Assembly (NCBI GenBank): GCA_964513975.1
Contig: CAZEON010000009.1
Span: 1 to 25,216 of the forward strand
Reading direction: 5' to 3'
Source: CAZVBV01 sp964513975
Lineage (GTDB): Bacteria > Patescibacteriota > Gracilibacteria > UBA4473
DNA: 25,216 nt
Position numbers and translations under genes: made by a program
Notes under the pieces: generated by a model
What the model was told of the DNA's origin: nothing
The model's input: the letters and a program-made list of their open reading frames with translations, nothing else
Databases searched by the model: none
Shown: piece by piece, positions 1 to 7,532 of the stretch
Numbering within the stretch: the stretch's first letter is position 1
Layout: each line of letters begins with the position of its first letter

Positions 1-58
1 TTCTTTTTCTTATTCTTCTTCTACCAAGTGTTGCGTTTAACCCTAAAATGTAGGAGAT

Positions 59-922
59 TTAGTCCTCCTTGCCTTCTATAATCATTCCTATCTTTCCCCA
101 GTTTTTTTTAATATTTTGTATTTTATTATGATATTTTATTTGCATTTCCGCTGGGAGAGCACCTGCTTCCAGAAGGTGCTCTTCTAATACCAATAATTCT
201 TCCCCCGCAAGCCCCTCGCAGTCTGACCATGGGAACATTGCAACCGATCGAGGAAACCTAATATACGGATGAAACAATTTCACGATTTTTTCCAGCATTT
301 GCTGGTTTGAAAGAAGTCGCTGTACCTTTTTCCACGTTCCAGGTCTCCTCACCCGCTGCTCTATTATTTCTTTTGTTTGCTGTTCGTTTAGTTGTTTTAA
401 ATTAAAAAGAATTGTTTCTTGTTTTATTCCCAGCGGAAGGCTTTCTTGAAGCATTGGTTCTTGCTCTTCTGTTGTATAATTCCCCCCCCCTCCCAGAAGA
501 AAGATTTTGTGCTTTTTGCTTTTAGCAAGCTCAAAAAGTTTTTCAAATTTTGGTTTTACCGATGACTTTTGGGCAACCGTTCCTTCGTCAAAAATCGTTC
601 CACCTCTTGCTTTTTCAATGTCTTTAATTTCGTCTTTCGTTCCGCCTTCGTCGTCTCTTTTAGAAAGACTTTGAACGTCTATGAATGCAAACCCTTTTTC
701 TTTGGCAAGTTTTTTAAACAGAAAGGTTTTCCCTGTCATCGAAACCCCTGGAACAAGACAAACTTCGTTTTCTGAATCTAAAAACGCCTCTATTTCCCCT
801 TCCTCCGCCTTTCTGTATTCTGACAACGGCGTTCCTTCTGGATCGGCAGGAAGCGCTCGAAAGCGCACCCCCTTAGAAGTTCTGTACTCCATATTGTAGT
901 CTTCTTCTGTGTAATTCTCCAT
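59..922 (-). CDS. AAA+-like P-loop ATPase, function unknown
   Basis: A 287-residue protein with an ordered set of P-loop ATPase motifs. There is a Walker A (GVSMTGKT, residues 59-66), a hydrophobic strand ending in IFDEG that fits Walker B (about 110-114), and a sensor-1-like strand IFLLGGGG (about 140-147). A lid-like helix (FNLKQLNEQQTKEIIEQRV) follows, then an RFPRS segment resembling sensor 2. There is no signal peptide or membrane segment. It starts 15 nt after the thyA-like gene on the same strand, so the two are probably cotranscribed. The start ATG has no Shine-Dalgarno; Met11 is an alternative. The glycine run is encoded by nine consecutive G (482-490 on the other strand as C), a slippage-prone tract. 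I do not recognise the family beyond the ATPase fold. A nucleotide- or DNA-related role is suggested only by its neighbour. Confidence 0.7.
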   Translation of the reverse strand: MENYTEEDYNMEYRTSKGVRFRALPADPEGTPLSEYRKAEEGEIEAFLDSENEVCLVPGVSMTGKTFLFKKLAKEKGFAFIDVQSLSKRDDEGGTKDEIKDIEKARGGTIFDEGTVAQKSSVKPKFEKLFELAKSKKHKIFLLGGGGNYTTEEQEPMLQESLPLGIKQETILFNLKQLNEQQTKEIIEQRVRRPGTWKKVQRLLSNQQMLEKIVKLFHPYIRFPRSVAMFPWSDCEGLAGEELLVLEEHLLEAGALPAEMQIKYHNKIQNIKKNWGKIGMIIEGKED

Positions 923-937
923 TCGACTTTTTGATTA

Positions 938-1774
938 TTACAACACAATACTCATCTTCCCCACGCCTTCTTGTGGATTGATGTTGTTCTTGAGTTCGGC
1001 GAAGACCTCTTCTACGAGTGTTTCGTCCCCATCTTCTGCCCGTTTGAACGCGTTCTCTGGGCATTTAAATTGAATCGCTTCGTGAGTTACTTCTCTGTTC
1101 ACCAGTTCCTGAGCTTGTTCGAAATGAATATCGTAAATGTGCGCATTCGAAATTGAAATCGTCAGTGAGCCCAGCCCAACGTTCAGTCGCTGTGCCAACA
1201 TGTGCATGAGAAACGCAAACCCAGACACATCGTGCGGGTTTCCGAGCATCATGTCGTTTGATCGAATTATCAAGTGAAGACAGAGTCGTCCTCCCATAAT
1301 CTGCACCGTGAAGGTGTAGGGACAGGGAACGTTTTTCTTTTTAATTCCATTCGCCAATCCATCGTCCGCGGGGTCCCACATGAGAATCACTCCGTGTCTG
1401 GAGCTTGGATCTTTTTCGAGAAGTTGAACAAGTCCATCGATCTGATCCCGCCCGAAATGTTTTCGCCATCGGTACCCGTAGGCAGATTCGACGCAGTTGT
1501 TTTCTTCGGCAAACTCATCCCAAATCTTGGTGAACCGTTGGAGAAAGGCGAGGTTTTTTTGTCCCATCAAGAACCACATTTGCTCTGCGATAAAAACTTT
1601 AAGTGGGATTTTCCGCAATGTTAAAAGCGGGAATCCTGCTCCCACATCAAACTTCATCGTCATGCCCGGAAGGCTTTTACAGACGTGTCCCGTGCGTTCG
1701 TTTTTTTCTTCGATACCGCGATCTAAAATCATCCCAAGAAGACGTTTATATTGTTCATCAAATTCGTTTTTCAT
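938..1774 (-). CDS. thyA: Thymidylate synthase family protein (possibly dCMP methylase/hydroxymethylase type)
   Basis: The 278-residue protein matches the ThyA fold from end to end. It has an RTG phosphate-loop Arg near residue 27, IWDEFAEEN, the nucleophile C151 in a PCP context, the RSND motif (171-174), LGNPHD (177-182) and AHIYDIH near 211-217. Family knowledge: ThyA normally transfers a methylene from methylene-THF to dUMP. Departures from ThyA are seen here. The Asn that recognises the uracil ring (N177 in E. coli) is D182, the Phe before it is His, the His after the catalytic Cys is Pro, and the second Arg of SRR is His. T4 dCMP hydroxymethylase has the same RSND and an Asp at this position, so the substrate may be dCMP rather than dUMP. 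The C-terminus (MSIVL) also differs from the usual APVAI-type end. It leads an apparent operon with the ATPase gene and is divergent from the DUF1858 gene. Confidence 0.88.
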   Translation of the reverse strand: MKNEFDEQYKRLLGMILDRGIEEKNERTGHVCKSLPGMTMKFDVGAGFPLLTLRKIPLKVFIAEQMWFLMGQKNLAFLQRFTKIWDEFAEENNCVESAYGYRWRKHFGRDQIDGLVQLLEKDPSSRHGVILMWDPADDGLANGIKKKNVPCPYTFTVQIMGGRLCLHLIIRSNDMMLGNPHDVSGFAFLMHMLAQRLNVGLGSLTISISNAHIYDIHFEQAQELVNREVTHEAIQFKCPENAFKRAEDGDETLVEEVFAELKNNINPQEGVGKMSIVL

Positions 1775-1796
1775 TAATTCTATTTTGTACTAAACT
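1768..1796 (+). promoter_or_regulatory. Predicted leaderless promoter of the DUF1858 gene
   Basis: TTTTCA (1768-1773) and TAAACT (1791-1796) are 17 nt apart, and the -10 ends 7 nt before ATG 1804. The -35 overlaps the start codon of the divergent thyA-like gene, so the two promoters interlock within a 29-bp intergenic space. Both boxes are imperfect matches to consensus. Confidence 0.4.
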
Positions 1797-1810
1797 GCGC
1801 GCGATGACAA
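1782..1810 (-). promoter_or_regulatory. Predicted leaderless promoter of the thyA-like gene
   Basis: On the minus strand TTGTCA (1810-1805) and CAAAAT (1787-1782) are separated by 17 nt. The -10 ends 7 nt before the ATG at 1774, so transcription would begin at or next to the start codon. The -35 box lies over the start of the divergent gene. No Shine-Dalgarno is present. Confidence 0.5.
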
Positions 1811-2049
1811 CCTCAAAAAAATCACCACTTTCTTTCGATGGTTCCCAAACTATTGAAGAGATTCTGCACCTCATGCCAGAGGCGGGGGAGATTTTACATG
1901 CGCATGGACTAGGTTGCGCAGGATGTGCGTATGGAGCAAGTGAGTCTTTGCGCAACGGAGTTTTGGGGCATGGATTTGACGAAAGTGATGTAGAATATAT
2001 CCTGCGGGACCTGAACGAGGCCGCTGAAGATTTAGGGCTTTGCCAATAA
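1804..2049 (+). CDS. DUF1858 / hybrid-cluster-associated redox disulfide domain protein
   Basis: This is an 81-residue single-domain protein. It has the family layout: an N-terminal helix (SQTIEEILHLMPEAGEILHAHG), then LGCAGCAYGASESL with a CxxC pair, then a conserved HG and a C-terminal helix with a LNEAAEDLG end. The family is described as disulfide or redox proteins associated with hybrid cluster proteins and with the N-terminus of ScdA; the CxxC is the likely redox or metal site. It is cytoplasmic, with no signal or membrane segment. A longer upstream reading frame exists, but it runs into the divergent gene, and the ATG at 1804 fits both the domain start and the promoter spacing. Its stop overlaps the ATG of the next gene (TAATG), implying translational coupling. 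Confidence 0.85.
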   Translation: MTTSKKSPLSFDGSQTIEEILHLMPEAGEILHAHGLGCAGCAYGASESLRNGVLGHGFDESDVEYILRDLNEAAEDLGLCQ

Positions 2050-3248
2050 TGAAAACAATATTTCTCGCCTCTGGTCGCAGCTCCCGAATGGAGCCATTGT
2101 CCGATAAGAACCTCCTCGAGTTCTGCGGAGAGCCGTTGGTTTTGAAACTATTAAAGGGTGCACAAGAAGGTGGTCTTGAGAATTTTGTCGTGGTGACGAA
2201 TGGAGAAAACACAGAGGCAATTACTACAATTTTGGAGTCCAACAATTTCCCAGCTAAAATTGCCGTCCAAAAAAACTTGGACGACGGCATGGCGGGAGGA
2301 GTTATTGATGGTCTTGAATTTGTAAATGACGATGAAGCGGTATTTATTCTCGGAGGAAATGATTACATTGAAATATCTGCCTATAAAAAAGTTCTCAAAG
2401 AAGTGGAAGGAAAAGATGGAGGACTTTTGGCAAAAAAAACCGAAAAATATTTCCCAGGAGGATATTTGCAAGTGAGTGGTGAAAACAAAATTACTTCAAT
2501 TATAGAAAAGCCAGGAGAAGGAAATGAGCCGTCGGATATGGTAAATATTGTGGCACACTATTTCGCGTCCGCTGGGGATCTTAAATCCGCATTAAAGGGT
2601 GCCCAATCACAAAATGACGACGTCTATGAGGTGGCACTTCAGTCTCTTTTTGAAACAAAAAACTTCGTCGCCGTGGAGTATTCTGGAATCTGGCAAGCCG
2701 TGAAATACCCATGGCATGTACTTGAGCTCGGGGAAATTCTTCTTGCCCAACAAGAAACCAATATCTCTCCTGTCGCAGAAATTGCCGACAGCGCAATAAT
2801 TAAGGGGGAGGGGGTATTTATTGAAGATGGTGTTCGTGTTTTCGAAAACGCTGTTATTCAGGGGCCTTGTTATATTGGGAAAAATGCCATCGTGGGAAAC
2901 AATGCCTTGGTGAGGAATTCTATTCTCGGAGAAAAATGTGTGGCCGGATATAACACAGAAATCGCGCGGAGTTTTCTTTCCCCAAATGTAACGACTCATC
3001 TTGCGTATGTAGGAGATACTGTCGCCGATCGGGATGTGAATTTCGGGGCTTTCTCTTGTACGGCAAACCTTCGACTTGATAAGAAAACAGTGCGTGTGCA
3101 AATCAAAAATGAAAAAATAGACTCTCTTCATGAGAAACTCGGGGCTATTATTGGAGCTGGTGCACAAATCGGAACTCACGCCATGCTTATGCCCGGAGTG
3201 CGCATTGAACGTGCAAAACTTTGCCCTCCTGGAGAGGTCCAAAAATAA
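2049..3248 (+). CDS. Sugar-phosphate nucleotidyltransferase with left-handed beta-helix domain (GlmU/RmlA-like)
   Basis: A 399-residue two-domain protein. Residues 1 to about 230 form a nucleotidyltransferase domain opening with FLASGRSSRMEPLSDKN, a variant of the G-x-G-x-R-M-x-P...K signature; the usual Pro before Lys is Asp. A GGND segment near 98-101 fits the metal-binding position, IIEKP lies near 155, and GIWQAVKYPWHVLELGEILL matches the W-x-(D/A)-V-x-x-P-W-x-L-L segment of GlmU/RmlA-long proteins. From about 235 on, hexapeptide-type repeats (IADSAII, VFENAVI, IGKNAIV, LVRNSIL, IGAGAQIGTHAMLMPGV) form a left-handed beta-helix, as in bifunctional GlmU. The exact sugar (GlcNAc-1-P or glucose-1-P) cannot be fixed from sequence. 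It overlaps the DUF1858 stop by 1 nt. A TTG at 2040 is possible, but ATG 2049 is preferred. Confidence 0.82.
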   Translation: MKTIFLASGRSSRMEPLSDKNLLEFCGEPLVLKLLKGAQEGGLENFVVVTNGENTEAITTILESNNFPAKIAVQKNLDDGMAGGVIDGLEFVNDDEAVFILGGNDYIEISAYKKVLKEVEGKDGGLLAKKTEKYFPGGYLQVSGENKITSIIEKPGEGNEPSDMVNIVAHYFASAGDLKSALKGAQSQNDDVYEVALQSLFETKNFVAVEYSGIWQAVKYPWHVLELGEILLAQQETNISPVAEIADSAIIKGEGVFIEDGVRVFENAVIQGPCYIGKNAIVGNNALVRNSILGEKCVAGYNTEIARSFLSPNVTTHLAYVGDTVADRDVNFGAFSCTANLRLDKKTVRVQIKNEKIDSLHEKLGAIIGAGAQIGTHAMLMPGVRIERAKLCPPGEVQK

Positions 3249-3588
3249 TCACAAAAAAACACCCCCTTTTGCAAAAATATGGTGCACATTTTTTACAATA
3301 GTTTTCCACATTTCCCACACGTTTTTCAGGATATTTTTTTTCTTCAAAAAAACGCGCTCCACTAAAGGGTTTAGAAATGAATACTTTTTTTACCAAAACC
3401 CACTTCCTTTTGATAAAATATTTTCACCACAAAAACACCAACGAACTGCGTTTTATTAATTTCCTCCCTTATAAAAACAACTCCCTTTTTTACACCTCTT
3501 TTTTTCTATTAATAACTAGTTATATATATTATTTATTTACTAAAAAAACAGAAAGAAATTACAATAATAAAAAACCTTAAAAAAGCGC

Positions 3589-3616
3589 TTGACGAAACAA
3601 GAAAAATTCATAGACT
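3589..3616 (+). promoter_or_regulatory. Predicted rpoC operon promoter
   Basis: TTGACG (3589-3594) and TAGACT (3611-3616) are separated by 16 nt, close to a sigma-70/SigA consensus. They lie 64 nt before the rpoC ATG, so this operon would have a real leader, unlike several other genes in the window. Confidence 0.6.
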
Positions 3617-3632
3617 CGCGAGGCTTTTTGGT

Positions 3633-3653
3633 CGGAAAACAGTGATTTTTCCG
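3633..3653 (+). promoter_or_regulatory. Leader hairpin before rpoC
   Basis: CGGAAAA (3633-3639) pairs perfectly with TTTTCCG (3647-3653) across a 7-nt loop in the predicted 5' leader, 27 nt before the start codon. There is no U-tract after it, so it is not an obvious terminator. It could be an mRNA leader structure. Confidence 0.35.
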
Positions 3654-3680
3654 GGTGGAATACCTTTATAACTCTCATTC

Positions 3681-6600
3681 ATGGCAAATCCAAAGCACAT
3701 CAAGAAACTAAAGGATTTTAACGCCATTTCTCTCTCGATAGCCTCCCCTGAGGAGATTTTAAGTTGGTCGAAAGGAGAAGTGACAAAACCAGAAACTATT
3801 AATTACCGGACACAAAAACCAGAAAGAGATGGTCTTTTTTGTGAGCGGATTTTCGGTCCTGTAAAGAACTGGGAATGTGCGTGTGGTAAATACAAACGAA
3901 TTCGATATAGAGGAATTGTTTGTGAAAAATGTGGAGTAGAAGTTACTCGTTCAATTGTTCGTCGAGAACGAATGGGACATATTAAACTTGCCGTTCCTGT
4001 AACGCACACTTGGTTTCTTCGATCAACACCATCGAAAGTAGGACTTTTACTTGATCTTCCTGTAAAGAAATTAGAACAAGTGGTTTATTTTGCTTCGTAT
4101 ATTGTTGTTGAGGTAGATGAGAAAGTGAAAGAAGAAGAACAAAAGAAATTAGAAGAAGAATATAAGAAAGTAATTACCCAAGTAAAAGAAGAAAATGATG
4201 CGAGTTTAAAAGCTGCGAAGAAAGCAGTGAAGGGTGGGGATATGGAAGAAAAAGATCTTATAAAACTTGAAGGAGAACTCGTTGAAAAGATTGAGGTGGT
4301 AAACGAGAACTTTAAAGTGGCTCGAGAAGAATTAAAATCAATTACAACAAGTGCAGTTCTTACAGAAACGGAATACCGAAACGTATCAATGAAGTTTGGA
4401 CACGTGTTTCGAGCGGGAATTGGAGCGGATGCAATCCGAGAAATTATCCAAAGAATTGATCTGAAAGACTTTTTAAAAGAATCAGAAAAAGAATTTAAAA
4501 AATCTTCAGGACAGAAACAAAAGAAGATTATAAAACGAATGAAACTTGCAGGATCTCTTTTGCGAAGTGATATTAAACCAGAATGGATGGTGCTTACGGT
4601 TATCCCTGTAATCCCACCAGACCTTCGACCAATGGTGCAACTTGATGGTGGTCGTTTTGCGACATCAGATCTTAATGATTTGTACCGACGAGTGATCAAC
4701 CGAAATCAAAGACTAAAGAAACTTATTCAACTTGGGGCGCCAGAGATTATCTGTCGAAATGAGAAACGAATGCTTCAGGAAGCGGTTGATATTCTTATTT
4801 CAAACCAGTCTCGAAACTCTCGAGCAGGGATGAACTATGTTCAAAAACGAAAACTGAAATCACTTTCAGATATGCTAAAAGGAAAACAAGGGCGTTTCCG
4901 ACAGAACTTGCTTGGAAAACGAGTGGATTACTCAGGACGTTCAGTGATTGTGGTAGGACCACGGTTGAAACTTCACGAATGCGGACTTCCGAAATACATC
5001 ACTCTCGAGCTCTTTAAATCATTTGTTATTTCAAAACTTATTGAATACGAATTTGCATACAACGTGAAGAGCGCAGAAAAGATTATTAAAATCGGAGAAA
5101 AGATTGTGTGGGATATTTTAGAAGAAGTAATTAAAGACAAATACGTGCTCCTTAATCGTGCGCCGACGCTTCACCGACTTGGTATTCAAGCGTTCCAGCC
5201 ACGACTCATAGAAGGAAAAGCGATCCAAATTCACCCATTAGTGTGTGCGGCGTTTAATGCCGACTTCGATGGAGACCAGATGGCGGTTCACTTGCCGTTG
5301 TCAGCGAAAGCACAAAAAGAAGCGAAAGAAATTATGTTGGCTTCAACAAACATTCTTAAACCTTCAAGTGGGGATCCAATTATCAATCCTTCACAGGATA
5401 TGGTGCTTGGGTGTTACTTCCTTACGCAAATGTTTGATGGGAAACCTGGAGAAGGAATGGGCTTTGGCTCAGAAGACGAAGCGATTTATGCATACGAATG
5501 TGGACACATCCACCTTCAGGCGAAAATCAAAGTACGACTTGATGGGGAAATCGTTGAAACAACAATTGGACGAGTATTCTTTAACCAAGCAATCCCCGAA
5601 GGGATCGAATTCCAAAACAACTCTTTCGGAAAGAAAGAACTGAGTAAGATTTTGGGACGGGTTTATGCGGAAGTGGGAGAAGCGGCAACAGCAAAGTTGG
5701 CCGATGACATTAAAGACTTAGGATTTAAGTTCGCAACAAAATCAGGAATTTCGGTTTCTGTGTTTGACCTCAAGGTGCCACCGAGTAAAAAAGAAATCAT
5801 CGAAAAAGCGAACTCAATCGTTGAAAAGATTAGCGTGCAATACGGACAAGGGCTTATTACAAACGAAGAACGATACAATCACACGATTAAGATTTGGTCA
5901 CGAGTGAAAGGAGATATCACGCAAGAAATGATTAAAGAGTATGACAGGGAGAACGATATTTTCTACCAAATTGACTCAGGAGCCCGAGGTAACTGGGGAC
6001 AGATCACGCAAATGGCAGGAATGAAGGGATTGGTAGCGAGTCCATCAGGACGAACTATTGAGCTTCCGATTCGATCAAACTTGAAAGAAGGATTTACCAT
6101 TCTTGAATACTTCAATGCCACACACGGAGGACGAAAAGGAAAATCAGATACGGCTCTTAAAACTGCCGAAGCTGGGTACCTTACCCGTCGTCTTGTTGAC
6201 TCAGTGCAAGATGTTGTGGTTCACGAGAAAGACTGTAAAACAGAACGATCAAAACTCGTAACTCGAGAAAACTCAGAAGAAGTTGGACAAGATTTTGAAC
6301 GACGACTTTACGGTCGAACCGTTGCGGAAGATGTGAAAAAAGGACGAAAAGTAATCTTTGAAAAAGGGCAGGTTATCGACGAAGCAGGAATTGAACTTAT
6401 CAGAGAGCACCAACTGGAAGGAATTTCAGTACGATCAGTGATGTTTTGTAAAACGCTTGGCGGAGTTTGTCAGGAGTGTTACGGATACGACCTTGGAAAC
6501 AATAAGGTAGTAGAAAAAGGAACACCAGTAGGAATTATCGCAGCGCAATCTATTGGAGAGCCAGGAACGCAGTTGACCATGCGGACATTCCACATGGGAG

Positions 6601-7514
6601 GAGTCGCGACCGAGGGAGCTTCTATTACACAGGGTTTGACCCGAGTGGAAGAACTCTTCGAGGCACGAAAACCAAACGGATGTGCATTCTTGGCTGAGAT
6701 CTCAGGGAAAGTTTCTATCCGAAAGAAAGACGGAGAAACAAAGATTATTATTGAAGCAGAAAAACCAGAAAACGATGTTCATCGTCTCGGAATTGAATTC
6801 GAACCAGCGGTGAAAAAAGGAGATATGGTAAAAGAAAAACAAATTATTGCCCGTTCAACAGAAAGTCGATCAACAATCAAAGCTCGTTCTGCAGGAAAAG
6901 TGGCAGAAGTTCGAGTGGACGCGATTGTGATCAAACAAAGTGAAGCAGCACAACGAGAATACGTTGTCTCAGCTCGCTTGAGTTTGAAAGTGAAGAGCGG
7001 GGAATTGGTAGAAAAAGGACGAGCGCTTACAGCGGGACACCTCGATCTTCGAGAGCTTATGGAACTCACAACTGTTGAGAAAGTACAAGAATACATTCTC
7101 TTTGAAGTGCAGAGTATTTACGCTTCACAAGGACAAGACATTAACGAAAAACACATTGAAATTATTGCGAAACAAATGGTTTCCAAGGTTCGTATTTTAG
7201 AAGCAGGAGATAGCAAATGGCTTCCAGGAGAGATCAAAGATGTTGTTGAAGTAGAAAAAAAGAACGCAGAACTTGCGAAAAAGAAAAAGAATGAAGTACA
7301 AGTTGAGCGTCTTTTATTGGGGCTTACTCGGGTTTCACTTTGGACTGATTCATGGCTCTCTGCGGCCTCCTTCCAAGAGACAACAAGAGTGCTTGTGGAG
7401 GCGGCTACAACCAAAAAGATAGACTACCTTGACGGGTTAAAGGAAAACGTTATCATCGGTCGGCTTATCCCGGCTGGAACAGGGTTTGGAGCTCGTGAGA
7501 AGGTCAAAAGATAA
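3681..7514 (+). CDS. rpoC: DNA-directed RNA polymerase subunit beta'
   Basis: A 1277-residue RNAP beta' subunit, complete from the N-terminal zinc site to the C-terminal tail. The first zinc site uses C66, C68, C81 and C84. GGRFATSDLNDLYRRVINRN and NLLGKRVDYSGRSVIVVG are almost canonical. The catalytic Mg2+ loop NADFDGD is at residues 526-532. The second zinc site is C852, C923, C930 and C933, and the GEPGTQLTMRTFHMGG trigger-loop region follows. Compared with E. coli or Bacillus, an extra charged segment of about 80 residues (about 145-224, predicted coiled coil) sits in the clamp region. No rpoB lies upstream, and the gene has its own promoter. Arg is written mostly as CGA. There is no Shine-Dalgarno before the ATG. 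It is followed closely by rpsL and rpsG. Confidence 0.98.
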   Translation: MANPKHIKKLKDFNAISLSIASPEEILSWSKGEVTKPETINYRTQKPERDGLFCERIFGPVKNWECACGKYKRIRYRGIVCEKCGVEVTRSIVRRERMGHIKLAVPVTHTWFLRSTPSKVGLLLDLPVKKLEQVVYFASYIVVEVDEKVKEEEQKKLEEEYKKVITQVKEENDASLKAAKKAVKGGDMEEKDLIKLEGELVEKIEVVNENFKVAREELKSITTSAVLTETEYRNVSMKFGHVFRAGIGADAIREIIQRIDLKDFLKESEKEFKKSSGQKQKKIIKRMKLAGSLLRSDIKPEWMVLTVIPVIPPDLRPMVQLDGGRFATSDLNDLYRRVINRNQRLKKLIQLGAPEIICRNEKRMLQEAVDILISNQSRNSRAGMNYVQKRKLKSLSDMLKGKQGRFRQNLLGKRVDYSGRSVIVVGPRLKLHECGLPKYITLELFKSFVISKLIEYEFAYNVKSAEKIIKIGEKIVWDILEEVIKDKYVLLNRAPTLHRLGIQAFQPRLIEGKAIQIHPLVCAAFNADFDGDQMAVHLPLSAKAQKEAKEIMLASTNILKPSSGDPIINPSQDMVLGCYFLTQMFDGKPGEGMGFGSEDEAIYAYECGHIHLQAKIKVRLDGEIVETTIGRVFFNQAIPEGIEFQNNSFGKKELSKILGRVYAEVGEAATAKLADDIKDLGFKFATKSGISVSVFDLKVPPSKKEIIEKANSIVEKISVQYGQGLITNEERYNHTIKIWSRVKGDITQEMIKEYDRENDIFYQIDSGARGNWGQITQMAGMKGLVASPSGRTIELPIRSNLKEGFTILEYFNATHGGRKGKSDTALKTAEAGYLTRRLVDSVQDVVVHEKDCKTERSKLVTRENSEEVGQDFERRLYGRTVAEDVKKGRKVIFEKGQVIDEAGIELIREHQLEGISVRSVMFCKTLGGVCQECYGYDLGNNKVVEKGTPVGIIAAQSIGEPGTQLTMRTFHMGGVATEGASITQGLTRVEELFEARKPNGCAFLAEISGKVSIRKKDGETKIIIEAEKPENDVHRLGIEFEPAVKKGDMVKEKQIIARSTESRSTIKARSAGKVAEVRVDAIVIKQSEAAQREYVVSARLSLKVKSGELVEKGRALTAGHLDLRELMELTTVEKVQEYILFEVQSIYASQGQDINEKHIEIIAKQMVSKVRILEAGDSKWLPGEIKDVVEVEKKNAELAKKKKNEVQVERLLLGLTRVSLWTDSWLSAASFQETTRVLVEAATTKKIDYLDGLKENVIIGRLIPAGTGFGAREKVKR

Positions 7515-7532
7515 GCATTCAATACAACAAAT

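Larger units (their letters stand above)
3249..3680. other. AT-rich intergenic region upstream of rpoC
   Basis: About 430 bp with no convincing gene; short frames here are rich in Lys, Phe, Asn and Ile and look like noise. It is strongly AT-rich and has long A and T runs. It contains a 12-bp palindrome ATAACTAGTTAT (3512-3523), an AAAATATTTT palindrome near 3416-3425 and one DnaA-box-like TTTTCCACA (3302-3310). The rpoC promoter lies at its end. No clear hairpin-plus-U terminator for the preceding gene was found. Confidence 0.6.

Noticed and set aside
3302..3310. Origin of replication in the AT-rich region before rpoC
   Set aside because: Only one DnaA-box-like sequence (TTTTCCACA), with no cluster and no dnaA or dnaN nearby.
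3611..3616. ATAGACT as a shared special promoter motif (rpoC, sodA, surface-protein gene)
   Set aside because: Positions relative to starts differ, and the sodA copy is explained by the heptad repeat, so chance is likely.
5245..5643. 132-residue frame inside rpoC
   Set aside because: It is an out-of-frame shadow of a highly conserved gene, with no motif of its own.
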